Below are positions 1 to 5,120 of a stretch of DNA of 5,120 bases, piece by piece. Under the pieces are notes generated by a model. That model ran no database searches, was not told the DNA's origin, and saw only the letters and a program-made list of their open reading frames with translations. How positions within the stretch are numbered: the stretch's first letter is position 1; each line of letters begins with the position of its first letter. The position numbers and the translations under genes are program-made. The stretch spans positions 1 through 5,120 of the forward strand of contig CAAGFD010000193.1 in the NCBI GenBank assembly GCA_900769035.1, read 5' to 3'. The stretch comes from Bacteroidales bacterium (GTDB taxonomy: Bacteria; Bacteroidota; Bacteroidia; Bacteroidales; Paludibacteraceae).

Positions 1-13
1 GCTCTTCCGATCT
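1..13. other. Residual Illumina adapter sequence at the left end (non-genomic)
   Basis: The first 13 bases, GCTCTTCCGATCT, are identical to the 3' end shared by Illumina TruSeq-type adapters (reverse complement AGATCGGAAGAGC). An exact 13-base match placed exactly at the sequence end is very unlikely by chance. The reading frame of the adjacent gene supports this: it is open from base 14, but the last T of the adapter joined to GA makes an in-frame TGA at 13-15. The left end is therefore most likely the end of an assembled contig with untrimmed adapter, and genomic sequence should be counted from about base 14. Confidence 0.93.
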
Positions 14-1974
14 GAGAACTAATAGAAAAACTCAAAGAAAACTTATTGACAAAAGAGGCGGAAAACAAAAAAGAAGAGAATGAACTAAGAGAGAAAAAAG
101 TACACTTTGAAAACATCAACAAAAGTAAGACGATATATAACGACACTGCGAAACAGATAGCATTCATACGTGCCAATTTAAGCAAAGGAGATGCATGCCC
201 AATATGCGGACACGTTATTGAAGCATTGCCATCGGAAGATAATATTAACAACTTGGCAGAAGAGATAAAAAAGGAATATGAATCTGCCAAAGAAACATTG
301 GAATTATTAGAGAAGAAACACACATCAACAACCATTGAAATAAACGATATAAACAAAGACATATCGCATTTAGAAAGCAACAATAAAGAAGTTGCAGAAG
401 AATTGACTAACCTCACCGACAAATTAAACACTATATTATTATATTTAGAGCTTGACAATAATCTACAGAGAGAAACTATTGTAAATACAATAAATAACAA
501 GCTGATTTACAACGAAAATCATATAGCTACACTAATAGAAAGACAACAGCAATACGACGAGAACAACAACAATTACAAAATTACGATAAAACATAAAGAA
601 GAGAATAATCGAATTTTGGAAACGGAAAGAGCCAAATTAGAACGAATTACGCGAGACATTATTGCAATAGAAAACAACATAGCATCGATAAAAGCAGTAA
701 ACAAGACAAAAGAAGAAGACATCAATAAAGAACTTGAGTTACTGGGAAGCACATCGATATTCAAACATTATAAAAAGGAAGAAAACCTATACACCATCAA
801 ACAAGATTTACAGCAAAAGCAAAAGGCATACAAAGCGTTAACGACAGAAATAGACGAGATAAAAGCAGCTATTGAAGTCGACACAAAAGCAATAACCGAA
901 GCGAAAAACTCATCACAAAAGATAGCTAATCAATTCAAAGGCAAAGAAATAGAGACTCTGACAGAGGAAAAATACACAACGAGAGCATTTAAGACGACCA
1001 ATGAAATAGTTTCGGAATTATCTACCCTCTATGATGAGATAGTAAAAAACAGCGTTGACATTGGCAGAATGGAGAGTGCAATAAAGGAAGCCAACACACA
1101 GATTGATCTTTATCTTAAGCAAAACAAGGTGGATTTTAATTACATAAAAGAGCTGTATAATACAAGTGAAGAGACAATATTCAAGTATAAGAACTACGTA
1201 GAAACAATTGACAAGGAAATAGAGCAAACAACAGCAATACTGGAAGATAGAGAAAAAACTCTTGTCAACCATTTATCACTACAAAGTGAAGAGGTACAAA
1301 AAATGGACATAGATGAGTGTAAGACAAAAATTGAGAAATTAGAAGATGAAAAGAGCGAAAAAATTACACGCAGAACGGAAATAACTACGATATTAAATAA
1401 TGACAAACAGAATATAGAACAATACAAAACACAGAGAGAAATAGTAGACAAAGCCAAGACAAAATACGATATCAACAATCGATTGGAAAAAGCATTTGGA
1501 GATTCGGAAGGAAAGAAATTCAGGATGATAGCACAAAGCTATATATTAAAAGAGTTATTGTCTAAATCGAACGACTACTTATGCAAGATAAGTGACAGAT
1601 ACAGACTCTCTTGCCAACCAAGCACACTGAATATAGAAGTATCGGACGACTATATGGGAGGGAGAACACGACCTGTAAATATGATGTCAGGAGGGGAAAG
1701 TTTCATTATCTCTCTTGCACTTGCATTAGGTTTGTCGAACCTCAATAATCGTATACAAAGCAGTAACATACTCTTTATAGATGAAGGATTTGGCACGCTG
1801 GACAGCAATACATTGGAAAATGTGATGAACACATTAGTTAAATTACACGAAATAGGAGGACAGAAGATAGGCATAATAAGCCACGTAGATACATTAAAAG
1901 AACGAATATCCACAAAGATAGAATTAACGTCAAAAGGCTCACATTCTGAGATATCCATTTATCGAAACGAATAA
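14..1974 (+). CDS. sbcC: SbcC/Rad50-type exonuclease subunit, C-terminal part (5' truncated)
   Basis: This is the ATPase subunit of the SbcCD (Mre11-Rad50-like) nuclease, which with SbcD processes DNA ends, hairpins and cruciforms in the cytoplasm. Residues are numbered from the TTG at 46. The zinc hook CPIC is at C51/C54 (bases 196-207). It is followed by about 430 residues rich in Lys, Glu, Asn and Ile, typical of the descending coiled-coil arm. The C-terminal ATPase lobe has the ABC signature SGGES at 548-552, Walker B NILFIDE at 574-580, the D-loop GTLD at 583-586 and the switch histidine H613 in IISHVD. The natural stop is TAA at 1972-1974. The N-terminal lobe with Walker A and the ascending coil, roughly 400-500 residues by comparison with E. 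coli SbcC (about 1048 aa), lies off the window. The TTG at 46 is not a real start: the frame continues upstream to base 14 as ELIEKLKENL, and the TGA at 13-15 is made by adapter sequence. sbcD is usually adjacent upstream but cannot be seen. Codons are AT-rich, with many ATA and AGA. A more distant SMC-like ATPase is less likely, given the single CxxC hook and the SbcC-style C-terminus. Confidence 0.93.
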
Positions 1975-2005
1975 TATTTTGTAATACGCAGTATACTAAC
2001 ATAAC

Positions 2006-2041
2006 AAACGGTGTATGTCAAATGATTGACATACACCGTTT
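2006..2041. terminator. Bidirectional intrinsic terminator between convergent genes
   Basis: The two arms, 2006-2021 and 2026-2041, are perfect reverse complements (16 bp) around the 4-base loop ATGA. On the + strand the right arm ends in a TTTT run (2039-2042) followed by an AT-only stretch, a reasonable U-tract for stopping sbcC transcripts. On the - strand the tail reads TTTGTTATGTTAG, which is U-rich but interrupted, so termination of PFOR transcripts may be weaker. The hairpin starts 31 bases after the sbcC stop and 21 bases after the PFOR stop. It is the only notable structure in the 88-base spacer, and its position between two convergent stops fits a shared terminator. Confidence 0.88.
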
Positions 2042-2062
2042 TATTATATATAGAAGATAAGA

Positions 2063-5000
2063 TTATTCCCAACCTTTACCTAACATACGTTGATAACTCT
2101 TATAGCGCCATTTAGCATTTTCTTCGGCAGCATTGAAGAGTTCTTCAGCCTCTGCAGGGTATTGTTTCATAACAGAAGCGTAACGGACTTCACCTTTAAG
2201 GAAGTTTTTAAATTCGCTCCAATCAGGTTCTTTGCTATCGAGAGAGAATGGGTTTTTACCTTCGGCTTCGAGCATTGGGTTGTATCTCCACAAGTGCCAG
2301 TAACCGCATTTAACAGCAGCTTCTTCTTCGGCTTGAGATTTACCCATACCGGCTTTAAGGCCATGGTTGATACAAGGGGCATAAGCGATGATAAGAGAAG
2401 GACCAGGGTAAGCCTCAGCCTCACGCATAGCTTTAAGACATTGAGCTTGGTCGGCACCCATAGCTACTTGAGCCACATATACATAGCCGTAAGTAGTAGC
2501 AATCATACCGAGGTCTTTTTTACGAACGCGTTTACCAGCAGCGGCAAATTTAGCGATAGCACCAACAGGAGTAGCTTTAGAAGCTTGACCACCTGTATTA
2601 GAATAAACTTCAGTATCGAGCACGAGAATGTTGACATCTTTACCGGAAGCGATGACATGGTCGAGACCGCCATAACCGATATCGTAAGAAGCACCATCTC
2701 CACCGATAATCCATTGAGAACGTTTAACGAGATAGTGACCGAACTCTGTAATTTGTTTACAGATATCGCAATTGCACTCTTTTACTTTAGGGAGGATAGC
2801 ATCTGCCAATCTACGAGATTCAGCAGCATCATCTTTTTTCTCGATCCATTCAGCGAAGAGTTGTTTCAACTCGTCGGAGCAGCAAGAGCAAGATTGACCT
2901 TTGGTCATCAATTCTACGAGGCGATTACGCATTTTTTCGTTAGCGATAGTCATACCGAGACCGAATTCGCAGAAATCTTCGAAGAGAGAGTTAGCCCAAG
3001 CAGGACCTTGACCTTTTTCGTTTACGGTGTAAGGAGTAGAAGGCACAGAACCTGAATAGATAGAAGAGCAACCCGTAGCGTTTGAAACCATTTGGCGATC
3101 GCCGAACAATTGAGTAATCAATTTAACGTAAGGAGTTTCGCCACAACCGGAGCAAGCGCCGGAGAATTCGAAGAGAGGAGTAGCGAATTGAGAGTTCTTA
3201 ACGTTGGCTTTCACATCGATAAGGTCTTGTTTAGACTTAACGTTTTTAACGAGATAATCCCAATTAGCAGCCTCGTCGAGTTCTTCTTCGATATGCACCA
3301 TTTTAAGGGCAGGGCCACCTGCTTTAGGGTTACCCGGGCAAACATCGGCGCAGTTACCACAACCGAGGCAGTCGAGCACACCTACTTGCATACGGAAGTG
3401 CATACCTTTAAGGGCAGCAGGAGCTTTTATTTCGAGAGTATCGGCATTAAGGCCAGCTTTTTCTTCGTCAGTCATAACGAACGGACGGATACAAGCGTGA
3501 GGGCAAACATAGGCACACTTGTTACATTGTATACAGTTTTCGGCATTCCAAGTAGGGACGAAAGCAGCCACACCGCGTTTTTCGTATTTAGCTGTACCCG
3601 GTTGCCAAGTACCATCTTCGATACCTTTGAAAGCAGAAACTTTAAGGAGGTCGCCATCTTGAGCGTTGATAGGGCGAACCACTTCGTTGATAAATGCAGG
3701 GTCGCTATTAGCAACTACATCATCATCAGTAAGATTTGCCCAAGCAGGGTCGATAGCAAGAGTATGATACTCATTACCGCGATCAACGGCAGCATAGTTT
3801 TTATTAACAACATCTTCGCCTTTCTTACCGTAAGATTTCATGATAAATTTCTTCATTTGTTCAACGGCAAGGTCAACAGGAATGACGTTAGTAATACGGA
3901 AGAAAGCAGATTGAAGAATTGTATTAGTACGGTTACCAAGGCCGATTTCTTGAGCTATTTGAGTAGCATTGATATAATAAACAGTGATATTATTTTGAGC
4001 GAAATATCTCTTAACTCTATTAGGTAAATTTTCGATAAGGCCCTTTTCGTCCCACACGGTATTCAAGAGGAAAGTACCGTTTTTGCGCAAACCGCGAGTA
4101 ACATCGTACATTCTGAGATAAGCTTGAACGTGGCAAGCGACGAAGTTAGGAGTATTAACGAGATAAGTAGAGCGGATAGGGGAATCACCGAAGCGGAGGT
4201 GGGAGCAAGTGAAACCTCCTGACTTTTTAGAGTCGTAAGAGAAGTAAGCTTGGCAGTGTTTGTCGGTATTATCACCGATAATTTTTACGGAGTTTTTATT
4301 TGCGCCTACAGTACCATCGGCACCGAGACCATAGAATTTGGCTTCGAACATACCTTCGCCACCGAGAGCAATTTCTTCACGTTTAGGGAGAGAAGTGAAA
4401 GTAACATCATCTTCGATACCGATAGTGAACATATTTTTAGGGGTAGGCAAAGCAAGGTTGTCGTAAACTGACAATATTTGAGCAGGTGTAGTATCTTTAG
4501 AGCCGAGACCATAGCGACCGCCTACAACGATAGGGGCATTATCTTTACCGTAAAGTATGTCTTTAACGTCAAGATAAAGAGGTTCTCCATTAGCACCAGG
4601 TTCTTTAGTACGGTCGAGAACCGCGATACGTTTAGTAGTTTCAGGCAGGGCAGCCAAGAAATGTTTTGCAGAGAAAGGACGATAAAGGTGAACGGCGATA
4701 AGACCAACTTTTTCACCTTTTGCCATAAGGTAATCTACTGTTTCACGAATAGCTTCGGTAACAGAACCCATAGCAACGATTACGCGTTCGGCATCTTTAG
4801 CGCCGTAGTAATCGAACAGATGATAAGAACGGCCTGTAATTTCTGAGATTTTACCCATGTAGTATTCAACAACCTCAGGTACATTCTCATAATAAGTATT
4901 GCAAGCTTCGCGATGTTGGAAGAAGTGGTCAGGGTTTTCTGCCATACCGCGAGAAACAGGGTGCTCAGGGGTAAGGGCACGGCTACGGAATTCAGCGAGA

Positions 5001-5119
5001 GCTTTTTGATCGATAAGGTCGGCTAAATCCTCATTTTCGAGCATTTCAATTTTTTGTATTTCGTGAGAAGTACGGAAACCGTCGAAGAAGTTAATGAAAG
5101 GCACTCTACTCTTGATAGT
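2063..5119 (-). CDS. nifJ: Pyruvate:ferredoxin (flavodoxin) oxidoreductase, single-chain, N-terminus cut off
   Basis: This cytoplasmic enzyme oxidatively decarboxylates pyruvate with CoA to acetyl-CoA and CO2, passing electrons to ferredoxin or flavodoxin. Residues are numbered from the GTG at 5104. Visible parts in order are: the end of the N-terminal domain (PFINFFDGFRTSHE, 2-15); a transketolase-C-like domain (about 100-255); the gamma/CoA-binding domain (about 256-467, with GLGADGTVGANKNS); the EKR segment (508-510); a two-cluster ferredoxin domain (C524/527/530/534 and C579/582/585/589); and the thiamine-diphosphate domain. That last domain has the proximal-cluster cysteines C651, C654, C679 and C911, GDGASYDIG (802-810) and N836 in YSNTGGQ. 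All 12 ligands for three [4Fe-4S] clusters are present. From memory, these positions sit at a constant offset of about 160 from Desulfovibrio africanus PFOR. By that offset about 155 residues are missing, including the YPITPSS pyruvate/TPP motif, and the D. africanus C-terminal extension is absent. The GTG is not a start: the frame runs upstream as TIKSR to the window edge, and that Val belongs to the conserved SRVPF stretch. The stop is TAA at 2063-2065. Codons are biased (CGT/CGC for Arg), as expected for a highly expressed enzyme. Confidence 0.97.
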   Translation of the reverse strand, partial: TIKSRVPFINFFDGFRTSHEIQKIEMLENEDLADLIDQKALAEFRSRALTPEHPVSRGMAENPDHFFQHREACNTYYENVPEVVEYYMGKISEITGRSYHLFDYYGAKDAERVIVAMGSVTEAIRETVDYLMAKGEKVGLIAVHLYRPFSAKHFLAALPETTKRIAVLDRTKEPGANGEPLYLDVKDILYGKDNAPIVVGGRYGLGSKDTTPAQILSVYDNLALPTPKNMFTIGIEDDVTFTSLPKREEIALGGEGMFEAKFYGLGADGTVGANKNSVKIIGDNTDKHCQAYFSYDSKKSGGFTCSHLRFGDSPIRSTYLVNTPNFVACHVQAYLRMYDVTRGLRKNGTFLLNTVWDEKGLIENLPNRVKRYFAQNNITVYYINATQIAQEIGLGNRTNTILQSAFFRITNVIPVDLAVEQMKKFIMKSYGKKGEDVVNKNYAAVDRGNEYHTLAIDPAWANLTDDDVVANSDPAFINEVVRPINAQDGDLLKVSAFKGIEDGTWQPGTAKYEKRGVAAFVPTWNAENCIQCNKCAYVCPHACIRPFVMTDEEKAGLNADTLEIKAPAALKGMHFRMQVGVLDCLGCGNCADVCPGNPKAGGPALKMVHIEEELDEAANWDYLVKNVKSKQDLIDVKANVKNSQFATPLFEFSGACSGCGETPYVKLITQLFGDRQMVSNATGCSSIYSGSVPSTPYTVNEKGQGPAWANSLFEDFCEFGLGMTIANEKMRNRLVELMTKGQSCSCCSDELKQLFAEWIEKKDDAAESRRLADAILPKVKECNCDICKQITEFGHYLVKRSQWIIGGDGASYDIGYGGLDHVIASGKDVNILVLDTEVYSNTGGQASKATPVGAIAKFAAAGKRVRKKDLGMIATTYGYVYVAQVAMGADQAQCLKAMREAEAYPGPSLIIAYAPCINHGLKAGMGKSQAEEEAAVKCGYWHLWRYNPMLEAEGKNPFSLDSKEPDWSEFKNFLKGEVRYASVMKQYPAEAEELFNAAEENAKWRYKSYQRMLGKGWE

Positions 5120-5120
5120 A

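Noticed and set aside
46..48. TTG as the start codon of sbcC
   Set aside because: The frame is open upstream to the adapter junction, and a complete SbcC needs an N-terminal Walker A lobe and ascending coil before the zinc hook, which here sits only about 50 residues from this codon.
573..1958. Short - strand open frames opposite sbcC (63-102 codons)
   Set aside because: They are low-complexity, Ser/Leu/Ile/Val/Phe-rich translations, as expected from the antisense of an AT-rich, Lys/Glu-rich coiled-coil gene. The sense frame has continuous SbcC homology.
46..1974. sbcC fragment as part of an unknown defence system
   Set aside because: The zinc hook, signature, Walker B, D-loop and H-loop all match housekeeping SbcC, and the only visible neighbour is a central metabolic gene; nothing here suggests a defence island.
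2026..2054. TTGACA followed after 17 bases by TATAGA, resembling a sigma-70 promoter reading rightward
   Set aside because: TTGACA is part of the terminator stem, the -10 match is only partial in an AT-rich tail, and it would read antisense into the end of PFOR. If the host is a member of the Bacteroidota, its main promoters also have a different consensus.
2090..4846. Long + strand open frames opposite PFOR (for example 2090-3055 and 3092-4027)
   Set aside because: They all lie in the frame exactly antisense to the PFOR codons, where stops arise only from sense TTA, CTA or TCA. PFOR's codon bias makes these codons rare, so long open shadows are expected. The translations resemble no family I recognise, and the PFOR reading carries all the catalytic motifs.
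5102..5104. GTG as the start codon of PFOR
   Set aside because: The frame stays open to the window edge (TIKSR before the Val), and this Val lies in the conserved SRVPF...FFDGFRTSHE stretch well inside the family's N-terminal domain.

Overview
The window holds the 3' parts of two convergent genes and a short shared terminator between them. Both genes run off the window, so their starts, promoters and upstream partners are not visible. The left gene (+ strand) is the C-terminal part of an SbcC/Rad50-type DNA repair ATPase. The right gene (- strand) is most of a single-chain pyruvate:ferredoxin (flavodoxin) oxidoreductase (PFOR, NifJ type).

Organism: a complete-type PFOR points to an anaerobe or facultative anaerobe. 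The AT-rich sbcC, with frequent ATA and AGA codons, and the AT-rich spacer indicate a low-to-moderate GC bacterium. A member of the Bacteroidota (Bacteroidales) would fit, but this is an impression from protein style and base composition, not a proof.

Layout: bases 1-13 match the common end of Illumina TruSeq-type adapters and are probably not genomic. Bases 14-1974 encode SbcC from just before its zinc hook to its natural stop. Bases 1975-2062 are an 88-base spacer with a perfect 16-bp hairpin (2006-2041) that can serve as a two-way terminator. Bases 2063-5119 (- strand) encode PFOR from roughly one sixth into the protein to its natural stop.

The two genes have unrelated jobs: DNA end and hairpin processing versus central anaerobic pyruvate metabolism. 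Their convergent arrangement gives no sign of a joint function. I found no mobile element, CRISPR array, RNA gene, phage gene or new system. The points most worth attention are the adapter remnant, which creates a false in-frame stop, and a six-cysteine segment inside the thiamine-diphosphate domain of PFOR.
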